A stretch of 64,000 nucleotides of DNA from Marmoricola sp. Lineage in GTDB: Bacteria > Actinomycetota > Actinomycetes > Propionibacteriales > Nocardioidaceae. Shown here piece after piece: positions 35,336-44,084 of the stretch (the first letter of the stretch is position 1; each line of letters starts with the position of its first letter). The stretch spans positions 39,279 through 103,278 of the forward strand of contig JAOPYE010000036.1 in the NCBI GenBank assembly GCA_025964775.1. The letters run 5' to 3'. The notes beneath the pieces are model-generated. The model saw only the letters and a program-made list of their open reading frames with translations, was not told the origin of the DNA and searched no databases. Made by a program: the position numbers and the translations under genes.

Positions 35336-36325
35336 TCACACCTCCAGGGGCCCGGGATCTGCGAGGGCCTTCGTCGTACGCCGGCGCCACGTCAGCCAGC
35401 CGCCGTACCCGACCAGCCCCAGCACGAGGGCGAACGGCAGCACTGCGCCGACGGCGTTGAGGACGGCCGTCGTACTGGTTCCGAGAGCGTTCCACCCGGA
35501 CTTCAGGCCGGACCAGAAGCTCTTGTGGGGGTGGAGCACGACCGGTGCCTTGCCGGGAACCGTCAGATACAGGTCGATGGTGGCCAGGGACGTCTGGTCG
35601 GCGAGGTACTTCTGCTGCTGCTCGAGCGAGTCCAGGTCGGCCTGGCGCTGGCTGAGCTGCGACTCGATCGCGATGATCTGGTTGAGGTTCTGGGCCTGGG
35701 CGAGCAGCGCCTGGATCCGGTCGAGGCTGAGCTGCTGGCTGCGCACCCGGGCGTTGTTGTCGATGACCTGGGTGGTCACGTCCTCCGAGGAACGGCTGCG
35801 GTCCACCAGCTTTCCGAGAGCCGGCAGCTGGTTCATGGCGTCGTCGAACCGGCTGCTCGGGATCCGCAGCTCGAGCCGGGTCTGGTCGGTGTGCCCGAGC
35901 TGGTCGGCGGTGGACTGCTCGCTGGCAATGGTGCCGTTCCAGCGGTCGAGGTACTGCTGGAGCTTGAACCGGGCACGGTCGATGTGCTTGGTGGTCAGCG
36001 AGATCTGGCCCTTGGAGATGATCGCCGGGCCCGCACTCACGCCGGTGTCGTTCGTCGAGGCTCCGGAGCCTGCCGTGCCGCCAGTGGCGGCTCCCGACCC
36101 CGTGGCGCCGAGGGAGGCACCAGTGGTGCTCGGTGCGCCGACGGCCGCCGGCTGCGGCGCGAGGCCGACAGGCTGCGGCGCGCTCACGGAGAAGGATTCG
36201 CCCGAGCGAAGTCCGGCCTTGGTGGCTGCGACGGTCGAGTCCGTCGAGTGGCTGGTGGCCGCAGCCCCGCAGGCAGCGACCAGCAGCGTGGCAGGAACGA
36301 TCAGGAGGACGCGCTGGATCTTCAT
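35336..36325 (-). CDS. DUF4349-containing lipoprotein
   Basis: 329 residues from ATG 36325. Signal peptide with lipobox LVAAC near residue 19, a long Thr/Ser/Gly/Pro linker to ~115, the DUF4349 region with coiled coil (RSQQLSLDRIQALLAQAQNLNQIIAIESQLSQR), then a C-terminal transmembrane helix near 290-312 and a basic tail. It is therefore held at the membrane at both ends. Function unknown. The longer reading to 36412 runs into the hemY start region and is rejected. Confidence 0.8.
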   Translation of the reverse strand: MKIQRVLLIVPATLLVAACGAAATSHSTDSTVAATKAGLRSGESFSVSAPQPVGLAPQPAAVGAPSTTGASLGATGSGAATGGTAGSGASTNDTGVSAGPAIISKGQISLTTKHIDRARFKLQQYLDRWNGTIASEQSTADQLGHTDQTRLELRIPSSRFDDAMNQLPALGKLVDRSRSSEDVTTQVIDNNARVRSQQLSLDRIQALLAQAQNLNQIIAIESQLSQRQADLDSLEQQQKYLADQTSLATIDLYLTVPGKAPVVLHPHKSFWSGLKSGWNALGTSTTAVLNAVGAVLPFALVLGLVGYGGWLTWRRRTTKALADPGPLEV

Positions 36326-36387
36326 GGCGGTCTGACGCACCAACGGCCCCGTCGGATCCTTGCGATCTCGATCCGTACTCTGGGAAG

Positions 36388-37800
36388 GTGTCCACTCCCG
36401 TTTCCGCAGCACCTGTCGTCGTGATCATCGGCGGCGGGATCTCCGGTCTGGCCGCGGCGGCCCGGTTGTGCGAGGAACGGCCGGACGTCGAGGTCGTGGT
36501 CCTCGAAGGATCCGATCAGATCGGCGGGAAGCTGCGCACCGCCGAGATCGGGGGAGTCCGCGTCGACATCGGCGCCGAGGCGATGCTCAACCGGCGGCCC
36601 GAGGGTGTCGCCCTCGCCCGGACGTCGGGCCTTGCCGATGACGTCGTCTACCCGGCGACGACGACGGCGAGCCTGTGGAATCGCGGCGAGCTGCTCCCGA
36701 TGCCGCGCACGATGATGGGCATCCCGACCGACCTGCGGGCGCTGGCCGAGTCCGGGGTCATCTCGAAGGCGGGACTGGCCCGGGCGGCCATGGACACGGT
36801 GCTGCCGGCCACATCGCTCGACGGACGCGACACCAGCATCGGTGCCCTGGTCGAGGAGCGCTTCGGCAAGGAGGTCGTCGACCGGCTGGTCGAGCCGCTC
36901 CTGGGTGGCGTGTACGCCGGCCACGCGCGCGAGATCTCGGCGCGAGCGGCCGTGCCCCAGGTGGTCGCACTGCTCGATCGGGACCGGTCGCTGGGCAAGG
37001 CCGCGGCACGGGCCACGGCCGGCCCGGCCAGCGACCTCCCGGTCTTCGCGGGTATCAGTGGCGGGATCGGGCGGCTGCCGGACGCCGTCGCGGCGAGTTG
37101 TGGTGCCCGGATCGAGACCGATGCGACGGCTCGCGACCTGGCCCGGCGCCAGGACGGCGGCTGGACGGTGGTGGTCGGTTCCACCGCCGAACCGCGGCTC
37201 GTGCAGGCCGACGCGGTGATCGTCGCGACGCCCGCGCGGACGACGGCACGCCTGTTGAGCGACGTCGCACCGAACGCGGCCCTCGAGCTGGCCCGGATCG
37301 AGTACGCGTCGGTGGCCCTGGTGACGATGGCCTTCGCTGTACGCGACTTCCCGGCGGTGATCGGTTCGGGGTTCCTGGTCCCGCCGGTGGAGAAGCGCGC
37401 GATCAAGGCCGCGACCTTCTCGTTCGCCAAGTGGGACTGGGTGCGCCAGGCCGGCGACGGTGTCGTCGTGATGCGCTGCTCCCTGGGCCGGCACCGCGAG
37501 GAGCACCAGCTCCAGCAGGACGACGCCGAGCTGGTCCAGCTGGCGCTGGCGGATCTGGCCGACGCGATCGGCCTGTCGGTCCGGCCGATCGACTCCCACG
37601 TCCAGCGCTGGGGCGGTGGGTTGCCCCAGTACGCGGTCGGGCACCTCGACCGGATCGCTGCCGTGCGCGCTGACGTCGCCCGGGTCGGTGGGCTCGCCGT
37701 GTGCGGGGCGGCGTACGACGGACTGGGTATCCCTGCCTGCATCGCCTCGGCCCATGCCGCCGTGGCGGCGCTGTTGCCGGACCTGCCTGCGCCGGCCTAG
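36388..37800 (+). CDS. hemY: Coproporphyrinogen III oxidase HemY/CgoX (PPO-type flavoprotein)
   Basis: 470-residue FAD oxidase. The N-terminal VVIIGGGISGLAAAARL is the dinucleotide motif; C-terminal GLAVCGAAYDGLGIPACIASA binds FAD. In actinobacteria this enzyme oxidises coproporphyrinogen to coproporphyrin, not protoporphyrinogen. GTG 36388 is 6 nt after TACTCT (36376-36381), a leaderless layout. hemQ starts 24 nt past its stop, so both are probably cotranscribed. Confidence 0.93.
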   Translation: MSTPVSAAPVVVIIGGGISGLAAAARLCEERPDVEVVVLEGSDQIGGKLRTAEIGGVRVDIGAEAMLNRRPEGVALARTSGLADDVVYPATTTASLWNRGELLPMPRTMMGIPTDLRALAESGVISKAGLARAAMDTVLPATSLDGRDTSIGALVEERFGKEVVDRLVEPLLGGVYAGHAREISARAAVPQVVALLDRDRSLGKAAARATAGPASDLPVFAGISGGIGRLPDAVAASCGARIETDATARDLARRQDGGWTVVVGSTAEPRLVQADAVIVATPARTTARLLSDVAPNAALELARIEYASVALVTMAFAVRDFPAVIGSGFLVPPVEKRAIKAATFSFAKWDWVRQAGDGVVVMRCSLGRHREEHQLQQDDAELVQLALADLADAIGLSVRPIDSHVQRWGGGLPQYAVGHLDRIAAVRADVARVGGLAVCGAAYDGLGIPACIASAHAAVAALLPDLPAPA

Positions 37801-37823
37801 CGCGGGCTTGGGAGGATGTCGGG

Positions 37824-38522
37824 ATGGCGACCAACGTGAAGAAGGCCCGCGAGATCAACGACATGGTGCGCTACACCATGTGGTCGGTCTTCCGGTTGCG
37901 TGACCTGTTCGGGACCGCCGACCGCAGCGCGGAGGTGGCCGAGGTCGAGGCGCTGATCGCCGGGCTCGCCGACGCCGATGTCGTCGTCCGCGGTGTCTAC
38001 GACGTCTCGGGCCTGCGCGCCGATGCCGACCTGATGATCTGGTGGCACGCCGAGACCTCCGACGAGCTGCAGGACGCCTACCAGGCCTTCCGTTCCACGT
38101 CGTTCGGGCGCCGGCTCGACCCGGTGTGGTCTCAGATGGCGCTGCACCGGCCGGCCGAGTTCAACAAGAGCCACGTGCCCGCGTTCCTGGCCGACGAGGA
38201 GGTGCAGCCCTATGTGTGCGTGTACCCGTTCGTGCGGTCCTACGAGTGGTACCTGCTCGAGGACGCGGAGCGGCGCCGGCTGCTGGCCGAGCACGGGAAG
38301 ATGGCACGCGACTACCCGGACGTGCGCGCCAACACGGTGTCGTCGTTCGCCCTCGGCGACTACGAGTGGATGCTCGCGTTCGAGGCTGCCGAGCTGTACC
38401 GGATTGTCGACCTGATGCGGCACCTGCGCGGGTCCGAGACACGGCGTCACGTGCGTGAAGAGGTGCCGTTCTACACCGGCAGGCGTCTTGAGCCCGCGGT
38501 GCTGATCAGCAAGCTGCCCTGA
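37824..38522 (+). CDS. hemQ: Coproheme decarboxylase HemQ/ChdC
   Basis: 232 residues of the chlorite-dismutase-like family that turns coproheme into heme b. YVCVYPFVRSYEWYLL near residues 130-145 carries the family's catalytic-Tyr region, and TRRHVREEVPFYTGRRL the C-terminal signature. ATG 37824 has GGAGG 8 nt upstream. No hemH (ferrochelatase) is in the window, so the pathway is completed elsewhere. Confidence 0.93.
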   Translation: MATNVKKAREINDMVRYTMWSVFRLRDLFGTADRSAEVAEVEALIAGLADADVVVRGVYDVSGLRADADLMIWWHAETSDELQDAYQAFRSTSFGRRLDPVWSQMALHRPAEFNKSHVPAFLADEEVQPYVCVYPFVRSYEWYLLEDAERRRLLAEHGKMARDYPDVRANTVSSFALGDYEWMLAFEAAELYRIVDLMRHLRGSETRRHVREEVPFYTGRRLEPAVLISKLP

Positions 38523-38546
38523 CCAACGACGATTCCCGGAGGCACG

Positions 38547-39041
38547 ATGGCGCAGCACCCGCACGAGGCACTGACGTTCGCGATCGGCGAGGTGAAGGCT
38601 CTTCCACACACGCTGTCCGAGACCCGTCGCCTGACGCTCACCCTCACCAGGGTGAATGCAGTCGAGGGCACCGCCGACTTCGAGCTTCACAACCCGGAGG
38701 CTCAGCCGGACGACATGGCTGCGGGCCTGGTCTGGGAGAACGCGGTGAACGCGGTCGAAGGAAATCAGTGGAGAGACAAGCTTCATCTTCCGGAGAAGAC
38801 GGTGCCGGTGGACACCTCCACGATGCCGGTCGTCGCCATCCATGCCACGCTGCACGAGAAGTTGCAGATCGGCGATCGGCTCTGGAAATTGACCGAGGTG
38901 TCTGGTGGCAGCGCCACCCTCACCCCGGGCCACGACTTCGAGGATCACACCCTGGTCAATGAGGCAGTTGAAGAGTCGGGGTACAGCCCCGAGGCCATCG
39001 CCGCTGCCGAGCGCCTGGACGGGATCAACAGAAGTCTGTGA
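38547..39041 (+). CDS. Conserved hypothetical protein
   Basis: 164 residues, soluble, acidic, no recognised domain, with VNAVEGTADFELHNPEAQPDDM and a C-terminal EAIAAAERLDGINRSL helix. Good start at ATG 38547 (GGAGG, 4-5 nt). It follows hemQ by 24 nt and could share its mRNA, but nothing ties it to heme. Confidence 0.65.
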   Translation: MAQHPHEALTFAIGEVKALPHTLSETRRLTLTLTRVNAVEGTADFELHNPEAQPDDMAAGLVWENAVNAVEGNQWRDKLHLPEKTVPVDTSTMPVVAIHATLHEKLQIGDRLWKLTEVSGGSATLTPGHDFEDHTLVNEAVEESGYSPEAIAAAERLDGINRSL

Positions 39042-39056
39042 GTGGTCAGCCCCGAG

Positions 39057-39461
39057 TTATTCGGCCGGCTCCAGCGTCAGGCTGATCGAGTTGATGCAGA
39101 ACCGCTGATCGGTGGGAGTGCCGTACCCCTCGCCCTCGAAGACGTGGCCGAGGTGCGAGCCGCAGTTCGCGCACCGGACCTCCGTGCGGATGCTGCCCAT
39201 CGAGCGGTCCTCGATGTACTCGACGCTGTCGCCGGCCAGCGGTGCGTAGAACGACGGCCACCCGCAGTGCGAGTCGAACTTGGTCGTCGACCGGAACAGC
39301 TCGGCCTGGCAGGCCTTGCACCGGTAGACACCCTCGGTCTTCGTGTCGGTGTACTCGCCCACGAAGGGACGCTCGGTCCCTGCCTTGCGGAGCACCGAGT
39401 ACTCCTCGGGGCTCAGCTGCTCACGCCATTCGGCGTCGGACTTCTCGACCTCGTAACCCAT
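39057..39461 (-). CDS. msrB: Peptide-methionine (R)-S-oxide reductase MsrB
   Basis: 134 residues, full MsrB domain. Zinc ligands CKAC and CANC, HCGWPSF substrate loop and catalytic Cys in QRFCINS near residue 122. It repairs R-methionine sulfoxide in proteins. ATG 39461 is 6 nt after TAACCT (minus strand, 39468-39473). It is convergent with the gene at 38547 and divergent from the polymerase gene. Confidence 0.95.
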   Translation of the reverse strand: MGYEVEKSDAEWREQLSPEEYSVLRKAGTERPFVGEYTDTKTEGVYRCKACQAELFRSTTKFDSHCGWPSFYAPLAGDSVEYIEDRSMGSIRTEVRCANCGSHLGHVFEGEGYGTPTDQRFCINSISLTLEPAE

Positions 39462-39549
39462 GCTTCAAGGTTACCGACCCGGCGGCTGGAGCCCAGCGCA
39501 GAACGATGACGAAACAGTGACGTCGGACACTGCAGTTAAGGTCGGGGCC

Positions 39550-40644
39550 ATGGCCACTCCTGCCGCCGAGGTCATCGCGGGCGATCGTGCTGTCCGGGTC
39601 TCCAGTCCTGACCGGGTGATCTACCCGGCGACCGATTCGACTCCCGAGGTCACCAAGCTCATGGTCGCCCAGTTCTTCGCCGACGTCGGGGACGGCCTGA
39701 TGCGTGCCCTGCGGCATCGGCCCACCGCCCTGGAGCGCTGGCCCAAGGGTGTGCTCCCGGGGATCAAGCTCGGGACCGGACGCCCGGGCGAGAAGGCGGA
39801 CGCGTTCTACCAGAAGCGGGTGCCGATGGGAGCGCCCGACTACCTGGAGTCCTGTGAGGTCACCTTTCCCTCGGGGCGGACGGCTCAGGAGGTCTGCCCG
39901 ACCGAGATCGCCGTACCGGTGTGGTGCGCGCAGATGGGGGCGCTGACCTTCCACCCGTGGCCCGTACGGCGCGACCCTGCGCTCAATTCCTGGGGCGACA
40001 AGCCCGATGAGCTGCGCATCGACCTGGATCCGCAGCCGGGCACCGGCTTCACCGACGCGGTGCGCGTTGCCGGGGTGGCCCGGGAGCTGCTCGCCGACCT
40101 CGGCATGACCGGGTTCGCGAAGACCTCCGGCAACCGCGGGGTGCACATCTTCGTGCGGATCGAACCGCGCTGGGACTTCGTCGACGTACGGCATGCCGCC
40201 ATCGCGTTCGGCCGGGAGCTCGAGAAGCGGGACGATGGCGTGACGACCGCGTGGTGGAAGGAAGAGCGCGGCGAGCGGATCTTCGTGGACTTCAACCAGA
40301 ATTCCCGCGACCGGACGATCGCATCGGCGTACTCGCTCCGGCCGCTTCCCGGGGCTCCGGTCTCCACACCGATGACCTGGGACGAGCTGGCGGGCGTGAC
40401 CGATCCGAAGGCGTTCAACCTGTTCACCGTGCCTGACCGGATGGCCGATGGTGATCCCTGGGCCGGCATCGACGACGCGGTGTGCTCGCTGCAGCCGTTG
40501 CTGGACGCGTTCGCGGAGCAGGGAGCGGTCGAGCTCAATTACCCGCCGGACTATCCGAAGATGCCCGGCGAACCGCCACGGGTGCAGCCCAGCAAGAAGG
40601 TCGCCGAGCACTGGGATGAGCAGGGACGCCGGATCGAGGACTGA
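39550..40644 (+). CDS. LigD-type DNA polymerase/primase domain protein
   Basis: 364-residue stand-alone polymerase of bacterial non-homologous end joining. The catalytic DLDP (Asp-x-Asp) is near residue 161 and the metal-site region RIFVDFNQNSRDRTIASAYSLR near 242-263. Residues 1-70 carry DRVIYPA and TKLMVAQFF typical of the family. No ligase or phosphoesterase domain is fused. ATG 39550 is 7 nt after TAAGGT (39537-39542). The LigC-type ligase is 1.5 kb away on the other strand. Ku is not in the window. Confidence 0.9.
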   Translation: MATPAAEVIAGDRAVRVSSPDRVIYPATDSTPEVTKLMVAQFFADVGDGLMRALRHRPTALERWPKGVLPGIKLGTGRPGEKADAFYQKRVPMGAPDYLESCEVTFPSGRTAQEVCPTEIAVPVWCAQMGALTFHPWPVRRDPALNSWGDKPDELRIDLDPQPGTGFTDAVRVAGVARELLADLGMTGFAKTSGNRGVHIFVRIEPRWDFVDVRHAAIAFGRELEKRDDGVTTAWWKEERGERIFVDFNQNSRDRTIASAYSLRPLPGAPVSTPMTWDELAGVTDPKAFNLFTVPDRMADGDPWAGIDDAVCSLQPLLDAFAEQGAVELNYPPDYPKMPGEPPRVQPSKKVAEHWDEQGRRIED

Positions 40645-40664
40645 CGGCCGCTATCTTTCCGGTC

Positions 40665-41114
40665 ATGACCGAAGAGACAGATCTGGCCGCAGCCACCGCG
40701 AACGTCCACGCCATCGTGCCGATCCTGGGGGCCATGGGCCTGGAGGTCATCGAGGCAGCGCCGGGGCGGGCGGCGGCGAGAATCCCGACCGGCCCGAACG
40801 TGAACCACTTCGGCGTCAGCTATGCCGGATCGTTGTTCTCGGTCGCCGAGATGCTGGGCGGGATCATCGGTGGCTTCTTCGACGTCCCCGGCGCGATCCC
40901 GCTGGTGAAGCGGCTGGAGATCGACTTCACCCGGCCGGCCATGTCCGCCGCGACCTCACGGACGACGTTGTCGGATGACGAGATCGCCCGGGTTCAGGCC
41001 GAGACTCTCGCCAACGGGAAATCGAACTTCGAGCTGCTCACCGAGGTGACCGACGAAGAGGGTGTCGTGGTCGCGAAGACGCACGGGTTCTACCAGCTGC
41101 GCGTGATGGGCTGA
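40665..41114 (+). CDS. Hotdog-fold thioesterase (YiiD C-terminal/DUF4442-like)
   Basis: 149 residues; the VNHFGVSYAGSLFSVAEMLGGI stretch matches the active helix of hotdog thioesterases of the DUF4442/YiiD_C type. It would hydrolyse an acyl-CoA, substrate unknown. ATG 40665 is 7 nt after TATCTT (40652-40657), just past the polymerase gene stop, so it likely has its own leaderless promoter. Confidence 0.75.
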   Translation: MTEETDLAAATANVHAIVPILGAMGLEVIEAAPGRAAARIPTGPNVNHFGVSYAGSLFSVAEMLGGIIGGFFDVPGAIPLVKRLEIDFTRPAMSAATSRTTLSDDEIARVQAETLANGKSNFELLTEVTDEEGVVVAKTHGFYQLRVMG

Positions 41115-41130
41115 GCCGAGGCCGTACGGG

Positions 41131-41565
41131 TCAGGCGCCGTACTGCACGCCGCGTGGCACCTGGAGTTCGCCACGCTCGAGGCGCCCGGCGATCTCCCGG
41201 ATGTGAGCGTCCGACTCGCGCCAGCCACGCACCTTCTCCTGCGCGAGGACCTGGTTGCCGGCCTTCGCCTCGATGATCCAGGGCAGCACCCAGAACGTCC
41301 GCGCCGCGAAATACAGCGGAATCAGCAGCAGGAGCAACAGGACCGCTTCGCCGGCGAGGATCGTGAAGGTCAGGATGACGCCGCCGAAGAGCACCAGCAC
41401 GATGCCCATCACCAGTGCCACTGCCGCACCGGCCAGGTCGTCGGCCCCGTCGAGGAGACCGAGCGGGTTACCGAAGGGGTTGCCGAAATCGCGCTTGCGC
41501 AGGTTCCACGGCAGCCACCGGCGCGCCACCTCGACGTGCTTGCCGTCCGGCGTGATGACCTTCAC
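41131..41565 (-). CDS. Two-helix membrane protein, unknown
   Basis: 144 residues. Two hydrophobic helices (~47-68 and ~72-92), and an amphipathic C-terminal part (EKVRGWRESDAHIREIAGRLERGE) presumably cytosolic. Family unknown. ATG 41565 lies 2 nt after the preceding stop, so it is coupled to the gene at 41568. Confidence 0.7.
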   Translation of the reverse strand: MKVITPDGKHVEVARRWLPWNLRKRDFGNPFGNPLGLLDGADDLAGAAVALVMGIVLVLFGGVILTFTILAGEAVLLLLLLIPLYFAARTFWVLPWIIEAKAGNQVLAQEKVRGWRESDAHIREIAGRLERGELQVPRGVQYGA

Positions 41566-41567
41566 GA

Positions 41568-42107
41568 TCAGAACCCGCTGATGCCTTCGCCCTCGCCGGC
41601 CTGCTCGTCGAACGTCTCGTGCTCGAGCAGGTGCAGCACCGGTACGCCGAGCTTGCGCCGGGCGCGGGACGTCCAGTCGAGGTGGAAGAACTCGCTGACG
41701 ACGTGCGGGCGGGTCAGGATGATCGCCTCGCGCGCATCGACCGCTGCGACCTTGTCGGCCAGGGCCTTGATCGGGTCGATCGAGACGACGTCGCCGACGG
41801 CCCGTCCGCCGGCGGCGAGGATCGCATCGACCGAGGCCTTGACCGCCGTACGGGCTTCGTCGAGGACCTCGCCCTGGACTTCCTTGACCTGCTCGGGGTC
41901 GGTCAGGATCGGGGGAGTGGCGGCCAGCATGTCGGCGGTACCGAGCGCGCCCATGCCGGCCTCGATGTGCTGCGCGACCTCGGCCACGGGAACCAGCAGG
42001 TGGTAGAGCACGGGCTCGTCGATCTCCTCGTGCAGGCTGCGTACCTGGGCGGCGTCGAGCGCGCTCAGCTGCTGCTCGACCAGCAGGACTACGTCGTAGT
42101 CGGTCAT
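41568..42107 (-). CDS. Conserved hypothetical (stress-protein-like) protein
   Basis: 179 residues; alternating strands and helices (YDVVLLVEQQLSAL, DEPVLYHLLVPVAEV, EAIILTRPHVVSEFFHLDW) suggest an alpha/beta fold of the universal-stress type, but the G-2x-G-9x-G nucleotide motif is not evident. ATG 42107 has GGGAGG 4-5 nt upstream and is preferred to 42137. It follows the ligase gene by 16 nt in the same direction, probably one operon. Confidence 0.65.
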   Translation of the reverse strand: MTDYDVVLLVEQQLSALDAAQVRSLHEEIDEPVLYHLLVPVAEVAQHIEAGMGALGTADMLAATPPILTDPEQVKEVQGEVLDEARTAVKASVDAILAAGGRAVGDVVSIDPIKALADKVAAVDAREAIILTRPHVVSEFFHLDWTSRARRKLGVPVLHLLEHETFDEQAGEGEGISGF

Positions 42108-42123
42108 GGTGCCTCCCGGATCC

Positions 42124-43215
42124 TCAGTCATCGACACCCAACACCTTAGTCAGGTCGTAGGAGACCGGCTCTTCGAGCTGCTCGTAGGTGCACGACTCGG
42201 GGTCGCGATCAGGTCGCCAGGCCTTGAACTGCGCGGTGTGCCGGAAGCGCCTTCCTTCCATGTGCTCGTAGCCGACTTCGAGGACGCGCTCGGGGCGCAG
42301 CGGCGTGAAGCCGAGGTCCTTGCCCGCGCTCCAGCGGCTCTGCGTCCCGGGGACCCGGTCCGGGTTCGCGATCGCCCACTCCTGCCACTCGCCCCACGGA
42401 TGGTCACCGATGTCGCAGACCAGGGGTTCGAGCTCGACCACCAGCTCGGCCCGCCGTGCCTCCGCGAACGAGGCTGCCACGCCGACGTGCTGGAGCTTGC
42501 CGTCGTCGTACAGGCCCAGGAGCAGTGAGCCCAGCAGCGGCTTCTCCTCGGTGGAGTTCTTGTGCAGCCGGTAGCCGGCCACGACCACATCGGCGGTCCG
42601 GGCGTGCTTGATCTTCAGCATCGTGCGGGCGTTCTGCTGGTACGGCGCGTTCATCGGCTTGGCGACCACCCCGTCGAGCCCGGCACCCTCGAACTGGTCG
42701 AACCACGACTCGGCTTCGACGGGGTCCAGGGTCGTGCGCGTGAGGTACATCGGCCCGGACAGGCCCCGGAGCGCACCTTCGAGGCGAGCCCGACGTTCCG
42801 AGAACGGAAGCACGCTGACGTCCTCGTCACCCAGGGCCAGCAGGTCGAACGCGACGAAGCTGGCAGGCGTCTGCTCGGCCAGCAGGTTGACCCGCGACGC
42901 GGCCGGATGGATCCGTTCCTGCAGCGCTTCGAACTCCAGGCGGCTCGCGGACGCGACGAACAGCTCGCCGTCGAGCACGCACCGCGGCGGCAGCTGCTCC
43001 AGCGCCGCCGCCACCACTTCGGGGAAGTAGCGGGTCAGCGGCTTGGTGTTGCGCGAGGTCAGCTCGACCTCGTCGTGATCCTTGAAGAGCAGGCACCGGA
43101 AGCCGTCCCACTTCGGCTCGAACGACAAGCCGCCGTCGAACTTGCCGGGGTCGGGGATGCCCTTGACCGATTTCGCGAGCATCGGTTGCACGGGCGGCAT
43201 CACCGGGAGGTCCAT
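42124..43215 (-). CDS. ligC: ATP-dependent DNA ligase, LigC type
   Basis: 363 residues. Nucleotidyl-transfer motif I EPKWDGFR (Lys at ~34), motif III SFVAFDLLA, motif IV LDGVVAK, motif V MLKIKH, then an OB-fold domain ending at RFRHTAQFKAWRPD (motif VI region). Stand-alone ligase that acts in mycobacteria as a back-up for end joining or repair. ATG 43215 is 6 nt after TAGGGT (minus strand, 43222-43227). Divergent from PPK2. Confidence 0.9.
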   Translation of the reverse strand: MDLPVMPPVQPMLAKSVKGIPDPGKFDGGLSFEPKWDGFRCLLFKDHDEVELTSRNTKPLTRYFPEVVAAALEQLPPRCVLDGELFVASASRLEFEALQERIHPAASRVNLLAEQTPASFVAFDLLALGDEDVSVLPFSERRARLEGALRGLSGPMYLTRTTLDPVEAESWFDQFEGAGLDGVVAKPMNAPYQQNARTMLKIKHARTADVVVAGYRLHKNSTEEKPLLGSLLLGLYDDGKLQHVGVAASFAEARRAELVVELEPLVCDIGDHPWGEWQEWAIANPDRVPGTQSRWSAGKDLGFTPLRPERVLEVGYEHMEGRRFRHTAQFKAWRPDRDPESCTYEQLEEPVSYDLTKVLGVDD

Positions 43216-43247
43216 GGCGCAACCCTAACCAGCACTAGGCTCGGCCC

Positions 43248-44084
43248 ATGATCTCCGACCTGCTGCGCCTGCCCGCAGGAACTGTGGACCTGGCCTCGAT
43301 CGACACCGGTGGTAAGCCCGGGTTCAAGGGTGGCAAGGAGGATGCCGAAAAGGCGCTTCCGGCTTTGGGCCCCGAGGTCGCCGATCTTCAGGAGAAGCTG
43401 TTCGCCGCCGGATACACCGGGTCCGACAAGCGTCTGCTGATCGTGCTGCAGGGCATGGACACCTCGGGCAAGGGCGGCATCGTCCGGCACGCCGTCGGGT
43501 TGCTCGATCCCGGCGGCCTTCGGCTCAAGTCCTTCAAGAAGCCGACCGAGGAGGAGCTCGCGCACGACTTCCTCTGGCGGATCGAGCGCGAGCTTCCCGG
43601 ACGGGGCGAGATCGCGATCTTCGACCGGTCGCACTACGAGGACGTGCTGGTCGGCAAGGTGCTCGAGCTCGCCGACCCCGCGGAGATCGAACGTCGGTAC
43701 GACGCGATCAATGCCTTCGAGAAGCGGGTCGCTGACGAGGGTGCCGTGATCATCAAGTGCATGCTGCACATGTCGCGCGACGAGCAGCGCACCCGCTTGC
43801 TGGCGCGGCTCGACGAGCCGTCCAAGCAGTGGAAGTTCATGCCCGAGGACATCGATGCCCGCGCGCTGTGGAACCAGTACCAGGCGGCGTACGAGATCGC
43901 GCTGGAGCGGTGCAACACCGAGGCCGCACCCTGGTACGTGATCCCCAGCGACCGCAAGTGGTACCGGAACTGGGCCATCGGTGAGCTGCTCCGCGAGGCG
44001 TTGCAGCGGATGGACCTGGACTGGCCCATCCCGTCCTACGACGTCGCCGAGCAGCGGGCCCGCCTCGAGCACGAGGGCGCGTGA
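43248..44084 (+). CDS. Polyphosphate kinase 2 family protein
   Basis: 278 residues, single PPK2 domain. Walker A GMDTSGKGG near residue 69, the lid segment and FDRSHYEDVL (Walker B) near 125, and KWYRNWA near the C-terminus. It phosphorylates a nucleoside mono- or diphosphate from polyphosphate or the reverse; class I to III cannot be assigned by eye. ATG 43248 is 6 nt after TAGGCT (43236-43241). Its stop overlaps the HipA-like start (TGATG). Confidence 0.9.
   Translation: MISDLLRLPAGTVDLASIDTGGKPGFKGGKEDAEKALPALGPEVADLQEKLFAAGYTGSDKRLLIVLQGMDTSGKGGIVRHAVGLLDPGGLRLKSFKKPTEEELAHDFLWRIERELPGRGEIAIFDRSHYEDVLVGKVLELADPAEIERRYDAINAFEKRVADEGAVIIKCMLHMSRDEQRTRLLARLDEPSKQWKFMPEDIDARALWNQYQAAYEIALERCNTEAAPWYVIPSDRKWYRNWAIGELLREALQRMDLDWPIPSYDVAEQRARLEHEGA

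Noticed and set aside
33187..35460. 757-residue plus-strand ORF
   Set aside because: Runs across RNase D, DUF3000 and hemE in a wrong frame; Arg/Gly/Pro-rich.
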